From contig NC_134398.1 in assembly GCF_050003625.1 (NCBI RefSeq), forward strand, positions 86,119,983 to 86,183,982: 64,000 nt of DNA, given 5' to 3'. The DNA is from Haematobia irritans (lineage: Eukaryota; Arthropoda; Insecta; Diptera; Muscidae). Both the position numbers and the translations under genes were made by a program. Shown piece by piece: positions 43,625 to 54,488 of the stretch. Below the pieces are notes generated by a model that saw only the letters and a program-made list of their open reading frames with translations, was not told the DNA's origin and did no database searches. Position 1 is the first letter of the stretch, and every line of letters begins with the position of its first letter.

Positions 43625-44330
43625 AGTATATACGGCCGTAAGTTCGGCCAGGACAAATCTTATGTACCCTCCACGTACAAACTTCTACTAAAGGCTGTAA
43701 TCCACAATCGAATTATTTCCGATGGCAAGGAAACCGATATGAACCAATTTTTGCGCTGTTTATATGGGGCTATATATAACTATGGGCCGATATTAACCAA
43801 TTTGTATATGGTTGTTAGAGGTCATATATTAACTCAACGTACAAAATTGTAATCGAAACGGATGAAATTTGCTCCTCCAAGTTGTTCTTGAAGTCAAATC
43901 TGGGGATTGGTTTATATGGGGGCTATATATGGGGGCTATATATAACATAATTATGGACCGATACGGACCAATTTTTGCATGAATGTTAGGGACCATATAC
44001 TAACACCATGTACCAAATTTCAATCGAATCGGATGAAATTTGCTCCTCCAAAGGACTCCGGGGGCCAATCTGGGGATCGGTTTATATGGGGGCTATATAT
44101 AATTATGGACCGATATCGAACAATGTTTCTCTAAGAGGATCCGAAAGCCAAATCTGAGGGTCCGTTTGTATGGGGGCTATGCGTAAAAGTGGACTGATGT
44201 GACCCATAGCATGATTTCAATAGACGGACGGACGGGCATCGCTAGATTGACTCAGAATTTCACCACGACCCAGAATATGTATACTTTATGGGGTCTTAGA
44301 CCAATATTTCGATGGTGGAGGTATAAAAAA
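43625..44330. repeat. GGTGGAGGGTA repeat, inverted copy
   Basis: Begins TATACGGCCGTAAGTTCGGC and ends AATATTTCGATGGTGGAGGT, the reverse of 32380-35120 without its insertion. Internal modules carry GGTTTATATGGGGGCTATAT. Confidence 0.75.
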
Positions 44331-44805
44331 TATTTGGTTCTGTTTGGTCGAAGCAGGAATCGATCCCACATTGAACCCCTTTGTATTAAAGGCGGGCATG
44401 CTAACCATTGATCCACGGTGGCCAACTAAATGTAGTTTTCTGTCACATAAACTTTCTTTACATAGGCTCGTGCTTTACTGTTTCCGTTGATGGCTATAGC
44501 GATAATTGTCTATTGATGAAAACATTGTATGGTCCGCGGTTCGATTCTCCGTTCAGGAGAAAGGTAAAATTTATAAAATCGAATAATTCTTTCTACTTTG
44601 TTTGTATTACAGAAGAAGGTGTTTCCTCGCGGAAGTGAGAATTATGCGAAGATAAATGCAATATGCCAGAAAGTCTCTAACATATGAAATTATTTTTACA
44701 TCCTATATAAATATCAAAGTTTATCACAAAAAGTATATACATTTCTCCAAAACAAACTTCCTTACAGCGAAAATCAAACGGGAAACTATATATGTTTGTC
44801 TAATT

Positions 44806-45898
44806 TTTTTTTATTATTTAAGTCTATAGATACAATATCCTTACAGACTAATACTTAAAACTACATATATACACAATAAAGATCGGAAATATATTATAAA
44901 TTCCATTCATTCATTCATTCAAATAAAGAATCATTTTACGTTTTAACATATTTCTATCCTCAGAAAGATTAATGATGTGATAATACCTATTAAAATCATC
45001 ACATAAGTGGCGAAGGGAATCATTATTTGCAAACTCTCTCTGGAAGTATTGTATACTTAATAAACGGAAGTTCCTTGTTGGTCTAAGAGGTACAGTTAGA
45101 CTAATACGAATCAAAATAAAACTCGAAATAAGTTTTCCATGTATAATATTCATAATAAACGTAATATTTAACATTTTTCTTCGACTAATTAATGACGGAA
45201 GTTTAATTAGTTCAAGTCTAAATTTGTACGAAGGTAGTGTAAGATAAGTCCTTCCTCGATTTCTCAGGCAAAAAATAAGGAATTGTTTTTGAACTGATTC
45301 AATTTTATCCGAATATATTTTATAAACAGGGTCCCATATAACTGAGCCATATTCTAGGGTACTACGAACAAGAGAAATGTACAGAATTTTTGTGACACAG
45401 TGATCATCAAATTCTTTACACCATCTCTTCATGAAACCAAGCGAGCTGTATGCTTTATTAATCATCATAGTTAAATGTTGTTTAAAATTTAATCTATTAT
45501 ATAAAAGAATACCAAGATCAAGAAAAGTCTCAACCCTTTCAAGTTCACGACTGTAAAGAAAGTAACTAGTATTACTGCGTTTAACTCTATAAAATGACAT
45601 CTGCTTACACTTTGAGATATTTAATTGCATCAAATTTATATCACACCACAATGAGAAATTTTCAAGATCAGACTGTAATAAAGTTTGATCAATAGGGTCA
45701 TAAAAAGAATAGAAGATTTTGACATCATCAGCATACATTAATACATGAGCATTTTCAATAACACAGGGTAAGTCATTTATAAAGAGTGTAAAAAGGACAG
45801 GTCCAAGATGACTACCTTGAGGAGCTCCAGATATTACATCAAATTGATTAGAAAGAACATTCCCAAACCTCACTCTCTGAACACGCCCTGTTACATAG
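44806..45898 (-). mobile_element. 5'-truncated Jockey/CR1-type LINE
   Basis: An A-rich 3' tail (complement of the T run near 44808-44816), about 100 bp of 3' UTR and the 3' part of the reverse-transcriptase gene are present. The 5' part is missing, as is usual for LINE insertions. It interrupts the tRNA-module element at GTTTGTCTA. Confidence 0.75.
44911..45873 (-). CDS. LINE reverse transcriptase, C-terminal part, open frame
   Basis: 320 open codons starting inside the domain: SGAPQGSHLGPVLFTLFIND, then the catalytic MYADDVKIF, the thumb-like NISKCKQMSF segment and a basic C-terminal region ending in KMILYLNE. The stop lies in a GAATGAATGAATG microsatellite. Fingers and palm residues upstream are lost by 5' truncation, so it is not functional. 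The absence of stops shows a recent insertion. Confidence 0.85.
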   Translation of the reverse strand: MRFGNVLSNQFDVISGAPQGSHLGPVLFTLFINDLPCVIENAHVLMYADDVKIFYSFYDPIDQTLLQSDLENFSLWCDINLMQLNISKCKQMSFYRVKRSNTSYFLYSRELERVETFLDLGILLYNRLNFKQHLTMMINKAYSSLGFMKRWCKEFDDHCVTKILYISLVRSTLEYGSVIWDPVYKIYSDKIESVQKQFLIFCLRNRGRTYLTLPSYKFRLELIKLPSLISRRKMLNITFIMNIIHGKLISSFILIRISLTVPLRPTRNFRLLSIQYFQREFANNDSLRHLCDDFNRYYHIINLSEDRNMLKRKMILYLNE

Positions 45899-45935
45899 TT
45901 TGGGAGGAAAGAATTATTTTTTTTTTGTGGGTATA

Positions 45936-46678
45936 CATTTGAAAAATTTCTGTGTTTGGAAATAAAAATAAATATTGGAAATAAAAATAAACGAAAAACA
46001 TCAATCTTAAATTTTTAATTGAAGAAATATATTGCTTAAAAATAAAATATTTCTTTGAAGAAAATTACTATAATTATTTGTTCTCTACCAACAACCAAAA
46101 TTTGGTCAGATTCTTCAATACTATTGTTGCAATTTGGAAGATTTTGGTGGACTTAGTTTTTTATATTTTCGTAGATATTTCTATACAAGTTGACACCTTA
46201 TGTTATTGTCCACACTAGAATATAGAAATGTCTTGTGTAGGCCTTTGATTCATAACATACACCTTACTCATAGTTTTAACATTAAAAAAAATACGATTCA
46301 TTCCACTTGCCTTTTGTGGTAATATTTGTTCGACACTACTAGTTTTGAATTTAAACTTCAGGGAAAACGATGGTCAGTGAAATAGTAATTGGCAATTTTA
46401 ATATATAACTCGCTATTTATTTATTTATTTCACTGAAAAAGCAATTTTTGAGATAAACAAGCACCCACACCCACCAAACAGAATACGTACAAAACCTACG
46501 AATGTGATAGCGATGAGTAGAGCGTTGCCAAGGCAGAATCATCATTAACTGGTTAATGTCTTTACTAAATGATTATAAAAGCAATGCCATATTCGAATAA
46601 TGTAACCCAGAGAAAATGCGCAGAAGCAGTATTGCTTGAAAATGTAAAATAAAAAAATGAAACCAAAATGAATTGGTA
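45936..46678. other. Unassigned AT-rich spacer
   Basis: No gene or bounded repeat seen. Confidence 0.4.
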
Positions 46679-47316
46679 CCCAGCAAAAACTAGGTAACCA
46701 CATCTCATTACAATTGGCATTACCAGGAGTACAGCTGTCATTACACGTTGCATTACATTGCGGTGAGTTCTAATGACTAACTTGTAATGACAAAAATAAA
46801 TACTTCTCGGTAATTTTCGAATTGTTATTCTCAAACTTTTATGCAGTTTACTGTTAATGACTTAATAAAATAGAATGTTGGTCCATTAGGTATAATTATT
46901 CACATAATTGAGTTTTTACTTAAAAAATCAAAAAGAATATGTAATGTAACGGTAATTCTGAACATTTTTCCGTTAAGAAATTTTTATCACAAATATTTCA
47001 TAATAATTGTGCTTTAAATTAATTCCATTAACATGTTTTAAATAAATGCTTTCTTATACCTCATTCGCATTACCCTTCCAAAATGCACTTAAACTAGATT
47101 TCAAATGCCTATATTTTAGTATTCTAGTTGTTATATCTTTTGTTTTCATGAACAGGTGTCGCTTATTAAAATACCTTTAAACACAATAATAAAAAAGGGA
47201 CTTAAAATCCATTTTAGTAGATTTCGAACCTAATGTGAATTGACTATTGGATATATTATAACGTAATTCACGAATCCAACTACCTTAAACAACCTACATT
47301 TATTTCTATAGCATTT

Positions 47317-47495
47317 TCACTTCAAATGAAACCTTTTACATTTCAAATGAAACCATTTTCAAACAAAATGAAACCTTTTTCTAATCAAATGAAACCTTTT
47401 TCAATTCAAATGAAACATTTTGCAAATCAAGTGAAACCTTTTTCATTTCAAATGAAACTTTTTTCAAATCAAATGAATCTTTTGCAATTAATTGT
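47317..47495. repeat. Left 21-bp repeat array of the gambol-like element
   Basis: Eight units of about 21 bp with core TTCAAATGAAACC. They are the reverse complement of the right-array units. Because 21 bp is seven codons, the array reads as a spurious MKPFSNQ peptide repeat. Confidence 0.88.
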
Positions 47496-47577
47496 AAAAT
47501 ATATTTATATTTGACCCAGATTTTTAGTTGAAATCTTACTATAAACCATTGATGGTTAGGGCTTAATTGCTATGTAT

Positions 47578-47955
47578 TAGAGCTCGACCAAAGCATCAGC
47601 TCCGGCTTCGGCTTTCGGCCAAAAATCGATAATCGGCCACGAATCGGACTTCGGCTTCATGAAGTCGATTAAGCGAAGCCGAAGCTTTTTGAATAATTTA
47701 TTTGATATTGATTTGTCCAAGTGTTGAATTTATTTCAGTCCAAACACCCAGTACAAATAAAACGTTAAAAAATTATAAAAAAAAAATTGTCATTATAATA
47801 TCAAACTACTGGACTGAATTGCCATTTATTGTTGTATGTATGCATTCTAAATAAATATTCTAATATTGAATAAAACACTTCAAATTTCTTTAATTACAAA
47901 TTTGAGGAATATAATCGGCTTCGGCCGATTATTGCTTTTTTTTTGTCGAGCTCTA
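47578..47955. mobile_element. hAT-type MITE nested in the gambol-like element
   Basis: Ends TAGAGCTCGAC and GTCGAGCTCTA, with an exact 8-bp duplication CTATGTAT (47570-47577 and 47956-47963), bound 378 bp. CGGCTTCGGC and GAAGCCGAAGC words crowd both ends. The 8-bp duplication indicates hAT. Confidence 0.85.
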
Positions 47956-48413
47956 CTATGTATAATGTGTATACATGGGAAATGTTGAAAAAAATAATAA
48001 TTTCCTCCACAACGAAATTTAGACACTCTAATGTCATATGCGATATTTTTTTCGTAGTTAATTTTTTTTAATTTAGAATTTTTCGGTTTTTGCGCGTGTT
48101 ATATTTAAATATATTTTTATATTTTGACTTAATGTCACCTAACCTATATTTTAAATGTGATTTCAATTTTTTATTATCAAATTTCGTGCGAAAACTGTTT
48201 ACAATAACTCATTGTGGATTTTCGATTGGTTGATATTTTCGATGATAATATTAGAAAAAGATTATGCGTCTTCAAAAGAATTGTCTTTAAAGTCACCTTC
48301 TTGTTGTTGTTTACATAAACCGTTATTTTTAAAAATAGAAACTCATTGGAAAGATCAGCAGCTCTTTACATTGAAAATAAGAAACATTACATTAGTTGCA
48401 AATTGATACTACA

Positions 48414-49475
48414 ATGAGTGAGACTGATTTTAGTTCGGGAAGCTCCGATTGTTGGGAGCCCAATCATAGTATGCCAGTCGAATTAGAAAGCAGCATGTCT
48501 GACGTCAAAATCAATGAAGAGCGAGCAATAGCTGTTCCAAAAAGAAACCCAGGAACCTACTCAAAAATTACAAAAGACACAAAGATGCTTTTTATAAAAT
48601 TATATGAAGAAGGAAAATGCATTGGAGAAGCCGCAAAATTACCATCCATTAAAATAAATACAGCTAAAACGATTATATCACGGTATAAAAGAAATGAAGA
48701 TTTGGTGGAAGCAAGACGTGGAGGAAAACGGCGGTCAGTATTGACGGACGACATTATTAATTGGATTGAAATATATGTGGAACGTGAGCCTGGAATTACA
48801 TTGAAAACTATAAAAACTAAGTTATTTCGAGAAAAGGGCATAAATATTTCATTAACATCCATTAATAATGCGCTCAGAAAGCTCAAAATAACGTTGAAAT
48901 TAGCTTCGATTGAGATGGATAGAATGAACTGTGAACGAACAATTCAATTAAGAGAAAATTATGCAAACGAATTTACACAATGGGTTCCACATCAACGGGA
49001 AAAGTTAATCTTCGTCGATGAGTGTGGGTTTAACCTACATCTCAGAAGATCTCAAGCCAGATCCAGAAAGGGCATCAGAGCGCCAGTTGTTGTTCCAACA
49101 GTCAAAGGTCGAAATGTCACATTGATTGCAGCTATAAACAATGTAGGTGTGGTCCACCACATGGTCGTATCCAATTCTACGGTGAATGCTGAACGATTTA
49201 AAATGTTTATGACGCAGCTTCTGGAAAAAATTAACCCGCAATTGGAAAATTCTTTCATTATTATGGACAATGCACGTATCCACAAAGGCCAGGATATCGC
49301 AAACATGGTAAATTGCAGAGGATGTATCATAAAGTTTCTACCACCATATTCTCCCATGCTGAACCCCATTGAGAAAGCATTCTCCAAAATGAAATTCCAC
49401 GCACGTTCAATCCTAAGCAATATAGGAATTGAACATAACGTTAACAAGTTATCGAGGAAAGTATTCAACAATTAA
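48414..49475 (+). CDS. Gambol-like DD34E transposase
   Basis: 353 residues from MSETDFSSGSSD. An acidic N-terminus precedes a helix-turn-helix region (TKMLFIKLYEEGKCIGEAAK and on to ISRYKRNEDL) and a second winged-helix-like part (GITLKTIKTKLFREKGINIS). The catalytic residues are Asp202 in IFVDECGFNLH, Asp285 in IIMDNARIHKG and Glu320 in NPIEKAFSK, with 34 residues between the last two. All three are present. The frame ends at VFNN, but a shift of one base near 49450 opens a continuing frame (IEESIQQLNQTDC), so a C-terminal frameshift has probably removed the last stretch. The catalytic core is intact. The ATG is preferred over an in-frame TTG 18 bases upstream. Confidence 0.88.
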   Translation: MSETDFSSGSSDCWEPNHSMPVELESSMSDVKINEERAIAVPKRNPGTYSKITKDTKMLFIKLYEEGKCIGEAAKLPSIKINTAKTIISRYKRNEDLVEARRGGKRRSVLTDDIINWIEIYVEREPGITLKTIKTKLFREKGINISLTSINNALRKLKITLKLASIEMDRMNCERTIQLRENYANEFTQWVPHQREKLIFVDECGFNLHLRRSQARSRKGIRAPVVVPTVKGRNVTLIAAINNVGVVHHMVVSNSTVNAERFKMFMTQLLEKINPQLENSFIIMDNARIHKGQDIANMVNCRGCIIKFLPPYSPMLNPIEKAFSKMKFHARSILSNIGIEHNVNKLSRKVFNN

Positions 49476-49930
49476 ATCAAACCGATTGCTAAAATTATGT
49501 TATGGACATGGTCTTGAAAATTCCACAAGCCGCAAGCCGACAACCCTTGCACTGAATTAGTTATAAATCATGCTTTAAATTATTACACTGTTTTCTAATA
49601 TTACATTATAATTTTAATATAACAATAATTCATATTTTGTAAGTTCTTATGAATTAATTGTAGTGAATTTAATTTCTTATAAACTTAAGTCCTAATCAAT
49701 CGATGAATAAAATGTATGTATATATATTCAATTAAGAAGAGTTTTTATTTAAGAAGGTTTACATTCCTAAAAAACATTGAAAAGAAATTGTTAAGTATAC
49801 ACATAAGAAAGTAACGCATAATCCTTCAACAAAATGTTTACAAAAAAGTGTAGTTTTGCTTTTAGTGATATAAAAATTTATCCGAAAATAATTATTGTTG
49901 GTTAATTAAAATTCATCCATCAGTAAGCAC

Positions 49931-50153
49931 TCATTTGATTTTAGAGATTCATTTGATTTGAAAAAAGTTTCATTTGAAATGAAAAATGTTTCACTTGATT
50001 TGCAAAAAGTTTCATTTGATTTGAAAAAGGTTTCGTTTGATTTGAAAAAGGTTTCATTTGATTTGAAAAAGGTTTCATTTTATTTGAAAAAGTTTTCATT
50101 TGATTTGAAAAAGGTTTCATTTGAAATGTAAAAGGTTTCATTTGAAGTGAAAA
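49931..50153. repeat. Right 21-bp repeat array of the gambol-like element
   Basis: About eleven units of TTTCATTTGATTTGAAAA plus three bases, head to tail, inverted with respect to the left array. Units differ by one to four bases and the central units are most alike. It ends with AAAATGCTATA, the sequence used at the deletion junction of the derivative. Confidence 0.9.
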
Positions 50154-50581
50154 TGCTATATTTTAAGTGTGAAATTAATTTGCGTGTAATCTTATTTAGA
50201 TGATTTATTAGATTTTTTGTTTACTTGTACAATATTCGTTTCTATTCAAGTAGTGCTCCTATTACAGCATTACTCGCCATATTTTGATCCATTGTAATCG
50301 GTGATAGAAACTAATATTTTCGAGATTTGGTTGCCTGAGACAATAAGTGGCTATTTTGCAAATTTGGTATATCTACGAATAAGTGATTACATATTAGGTG
50401 ATTATATGCTCTAAAAGCACTACTTATTTCATGGCCGAAAGTATGCCTGGGGAGAAGTACTTTCCCCCTAGGACATGTGTATGTAAATGTAATCCGGAGC
50501 GACGCCAATTAATAAGTGGTTATTAATTTTTAAATAGGCTTATATACAAGATTACCGGGTAATGAGAGTTTTTGCTGGGTA

Positions 50582-51529
50582 GTATTCGTGAAAACGTAAA
50601 TCTAGATTATGAAGCAAGGAAATTGGCACATTTAAGCTTATGGTAAAATTTTCTAATTTGCTGCTTTCGTTTTCAATATTCACAGTACGGCTTTAATTTC
50701 ATCTTAAAAACATATGTCGACTAACCTACAAGTGTAGCTAAAACAATATGTGTGTCAAATTGGTTATGAAATTGGTTCGTGTCCAAATACCAATACCAAA
50801 ACTTTATTTTCTTTAAATTTGAATTATTAAGAACAAGCAACCATGAACAAATTACTATTTTCGTCCCATAATGCGAACTTTATACTGACATTAAGGGATG
50901 AAACATGTTCCTTGAAATACACATATCAATTTCACAAAGTTTTCGTGTTCTTAAAATACGAATGCGAATTTTGCTTAGCACAGCCACAGTTATGTAGGTC
51001 TAAGGTCAATTTGGCTTTAATTATTCAGAAATATTTTTTAGAATTAATTAATCATTTAATTTGGATTGTTGACCTTTGTTTATCACTGTTTCACTAAAGC
51101 CAATTTAACTATATTTTAGTTCATGGAATTATTATGTTTGGAGAAAGTTTCCTTTACTCTAATAATTTTTTTGCGTACGTAAGTTACATGAAGTAAAAAA
51201 AAAAACGAGAAAAAAATTATACACAAATTAAGCATAAAGATTTACAGTTAAAGTTCTTATTTCTCACAAAATAGTTCATTATTTCTTTAAATTTGTAAAT
51301 TTTACTACAAGTGCGTCCATCATGAACTTCCTATGTCACTAAAGACATTCTTGCAATTTTTAACTCCAATTTTTTCCTTCAAACTACAAAATTTTCTTGA
51401 TCAAGTAAAAATATTTATTTATTATACATTGATGTCTAATATTAATTAGATAATTATAATTAATAATTATAATTATATTAACACATGTTAAGTTTTGTTT
51501 CGATTTGGCAACTCCTTCATATAGAAACA
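50582..51529. other. Unassigned AT-rich spacer
   Basis: No gene or bounded repeat seen in about 950 bp. Confidence 0.4.
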
Positions 51530-52666
51530 GGTGTTCAAAAAAGACGCCTTCGCAATTTTTTTTTTACAATGGAAAAATTAGAAATGCGTGGTGTCATTAA
51601 ATATTTACATAAAAATGGTTTATCGGGACAAGAAATTCATAATGATATGGTGAATGTCATATGCAACAGTAAAAAATTGGGTTGCTGAATTTAAACGTGG
51701 TCGTACAGGCACTGAAGGTGAACCACGTAGTGGACGTCCAAAAACCGCAACAACAACAGAAATTGTAGCCAAAGTGCATGATATAGTATTAAATGAACGA
51801 CGAATAAAAGTGCGTGAAATTGCTAATATCATGGGCATCTCAAATGATCGACTCCATTTAATTTTGCATGAAGAACTACAGATAAAAAGCTTTCTCCAAG
51901 ATGGGTGCCGCATTTGTTAATAGTCGATCAAAAACGCATAAGAATGAACATTTCTCAAGCTTGTTTGGATCGTTTTAAGTGAAATAAAATGGATTTTAAG
52001 CGTCGTTTCATAACTGCTGATGAGACATGGATCCACCACTATACTCCAGAGACAAAAGAACAATCGAAACAATGGACTGAAGCTGGAGGAAGTGCCCCAA
52101 AGAAGGCAAAAACAATTCAATCGGCTGGTAAGGTTATGGCAACGGTTTTGTGGGACTTCAAAGGTATTTTATTGATTGACTATCTGCAAAAGGGCAAAAC
52201 AATAAATTCCGAGTACTATTGCAACCTTTTGGATCAATTAAATGTACAAATTCGAGAAAAACGTCCTGGCTTACAATACAAAAAAAATAATTTTTCATTA
52301 TGACAATGCACCAGCGCACAAGAGTTTTTTAACAATGGCTAAAATCAAAGAATTAAAGTACGAGTTGCTTGACCACCCACCTTATTCTCCTGATTTAGCT
52401 CCCAGTGACTTTTACTTGTTCCCAATCTAAAAAAATTCCTTGCTGGCAAGCGTTTTACCTCAAATGAAGATGCAATTACAGTTGTAAACCACTATTTTGA
52501 AGACCTTGAGGAAAACTCTTTTAATCAAGGGATAGAATTGCTGGAAAAGCGTTGGACTAAGTGTATTGAAGTTTCAGGAGATTATATTGAAAAAACAAAA
52601 ATATATTTTTGAAAAACTAAATATTCTCTTTAATTGATAGGCTAAGAAGTTTCCGAACCGCCCTCG
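51530..52666 (+). mobile_element. DD34D mariner, left end lost
   Basis: The right end reads GAAGTTTCCGAACCGCCCTC, then G before TA. The corresponding left end is not recognisable, though the sequence upstream of the start codon is present. It contains a broken mariner transposase of a mellifera-like type (assignment from recalled similarity). Confidence 0.75.
51569..52612 (+). pseudogene. DD34D mariner transposase, frameshifted
   Basis: MEKLEMRGVIKYLHKNGLSG opens the N-terminal domain. The frame then shifts near 51655 (VKNWVAEFKRGRTGTEGEPR), near 51890, near 52290 (the catalytic YDNAPAHKS follows) and near 52430. FITADETWIHHY has the first Asp, YDNAPAHK the second and PDLAPSDFYLF the third, with 34 residues between the last two. 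All catalytic Asp codons survive, but at least four frame breaks and a stop near 51979 leave it dead. Confidence 0.85.
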
Positions 52667-52689
52667 TATTTTCAAATTTGTTTCGTAGT

Positions 52690-53627
52690 ATAAAGTATGC
52701 TAAGGTGATATTAAAAAGAGAATTGTGTCTTAAATGTGTGAACCGCACTGAAATTCAATTTACACAATATTAAGGACAAATTTCTTTAAAATAATGAAAT
52801 TATAATTAAAATAAAATTAACAATTTTTGCTTCAAAAATTTGCTTGATTAAATTTAAGATACATATTTTAAAGTTTGCTCGTGGGTCTTTGAAGTAAGGC
52901 AAATTTTACTTAAAGTATGGAAAACCATTTTTAATTTAAAGAAAATGCCTTTAAATCAAACGAAGTATGGTTTTAAACTGACACTTGTTTGCACGTGCAT
53001 TGTTTTATCAATATATCGCACAAATACAATGAATAGAATAAAATAGAATAGAAGGCGCATTTCTCTAATATAAAGTTTTTTTCCTTGTCCAAAAGTCGAT
53101 AAACTTTTCAATGAAGTCATATTGTTCTATAAATAAGTGATTTGACTTAAAAATGGGTATCGTAACATGAAAGAAAAATTTTTTGGGCTAAAGTCAACTT
53201 GACTTTAATAATTCAGAAAAATTCTTTAAAATGAATGACATTGTCTTTGAATTTGTTGCCTTTTTGGATCTTGACTACAAAGCAAAAAATCGTTCAAAAA
53301 TAGGACATGTTTTTCAACACTTTATTTTAAAGACGTTTTGTACTTGAAACATAGCATAATTTCTTCTGGAAGTCGAGTCTGACTTTGGAAAATAAAGTTG
53401 TCGTTAACTCCCTTTTAAAGGACTTTGGTAGCATATGAAGAAAAAAGCTGAAAAACGAAAAATTAAAATTTGCTTCTTAGAAGCAAGTACACAAAACCCA
53501 AATTTAAAAGAGAATTGTGTCTAAAATAATCCTTACATGTATTCTCTGTTTCTTTGGCTTGGAAACAATATCAAAATTGTTAAAGTAAAGACAAAATCTT
53601 TGGAATCGGGCATGCTTTTTTCAGTGT
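52690..53627. mobile_element. Fragments of AT-rich MITE families 2 and 1
   Basis: 52700-53030 resembles the family 2 sequence. 53040-53627 resembles the family 1 copy at 20788-21380 and ends TTTTTTCAGTG before TA. The left terminus is lost where the two meet. Confidence 0.55.
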
Positions 53628-53749
53628 ACGTACATTCACGCACGAAAATGTCGCAACTTACTAAAAATACCGCGACTCACGAATAATTTTATTGGCAATT
53701 TACCTTAGCGACGTGTCTGAAAACATGAGCATTATTAAAATCCTTAAAT

Positions 53750-54136
53750 TAACTGAAATATTGAAACTTTAGATTTAAGATAAAAACGCTTCAAATATAG
53801 GCTAAAACTTATTTTTAGGATTTAGCGTCTTTGGTTTAAAGTTTTTTTTTTGGAATTAAGAAACCATTTTTTACTTTGAAATATCCGTTATAATTTTTAA
53901 ACTTGAATTTGTGTGTACGTGAGTAGCTTTATTAATAAACCGCGAAAAGAGAATGCAAATTTGATAAATGGGATCTGTATCCTAATTTTAATTTTATTGG
54001 TCCTAGATCTAAAGCCAGATGGGTCGCTAAAAAATTTCTTTATTTTAAAGAAGCCGCATCTTTGGCTCGGAATCAATACCAAAATCCTTAAGGGAGGTCA
54101 AACTCTGGATAGAAGTAAGCTTTTTTTTGAGTGTGG
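53750..54136. mobile_element. AT-rich MITE family 2 fragment
   Basis: Half copy in the inverse orientation to 14403-15057, ending TTTTTTTTGAGTG. The open frame across it is a low-complexity artefact. Confidence 0.55.
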
Positions 54137-54488
54137 TATGTGTAGGTTCTTATAAACAAGAAATATATCAGCCAGAGTTATCCAGCTCTGAGATGCATGT
54201 GAAGTATATTGTGCACCTTTGAATCCTTACGAGCGGTAATAGTAATATTTTGTATATTGTGGCAGACATCGGGGACCATTCATATGTTGTGAAAAATATT
54301 TCACTAAGCTCTTCTCTCTTTCGTGCGAAAAATGATTTTCATCACCGTTTCCACTGTCGTATGATTTCGACTTTTCAACATGAAGAACCAATTTTTTTTT
54401 AATTTTGTGTTTTTATTTGCTGCCAAGACTACGCATGCAAAGGAGTTATTCATATCTCAAACCGCCAGACTTCAATATGTAATTCCTA

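Larger units (their letters stand above)
43347..45935. mobile_element. Divergent tRNA-module element, copy 3, with two nested insertions
   Basis: Left arm 43347-43624 and right pieces 44331-44805 and 45899-45935 together reproduce the copy at 13018-13913. A minus-strand tRNA-like module (44345-44423) and a plus-strand B-box remnant GGTTCGATTCT (44533-44563) are in the core. The GGTGGAGGGTA repeat is inserted at 43625-44330 and a LINE at 44806-45898; the family sequence resumes after each. Confidence 0.7.
46679..50579 (+). mobile_element. Gambol-like DD34E transposon, 3.9 kb, complete ends
   Basis: Ends CCCAGCAAAAACT and its complement are flanked by TA (46677-46678, 50580-50581). Inside, in order, are a left subterminal region rich in ATTAC/GTAAT words, an array of eight 21-bp repeats (47317-47495), a nested hAT-type MITE (47578-47955), the transposase gene (48414-49475), an inverted array of eleven 21-bp repeats (49931-50153) and a right subterminal region. 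The DD34E transposase resembles the gambol group of the IS630-Tc1-mariner superfamily as I recall it. A deletion derivative is at 23453-24349. Confidence 0.88.

Noticed and set aside
49035..49471. Minus-strand ORFs opposite the DD34E transposase
   Set aside because: The plus-strand frame has the catalytic motifs; these are shadows.
47326..50141. MKPFSNQ-repeat peptides at 47326-47514 and 49941-50141
   Set aside because: Translation artefact of the 21-bp arrays, whose unit length is a multiple of three.
47317..50153. CRISPR-like array
   Set aside because: Units are head to tail with no spacers and the genome is eukaryotic; it is a minisatellite within a transposon.
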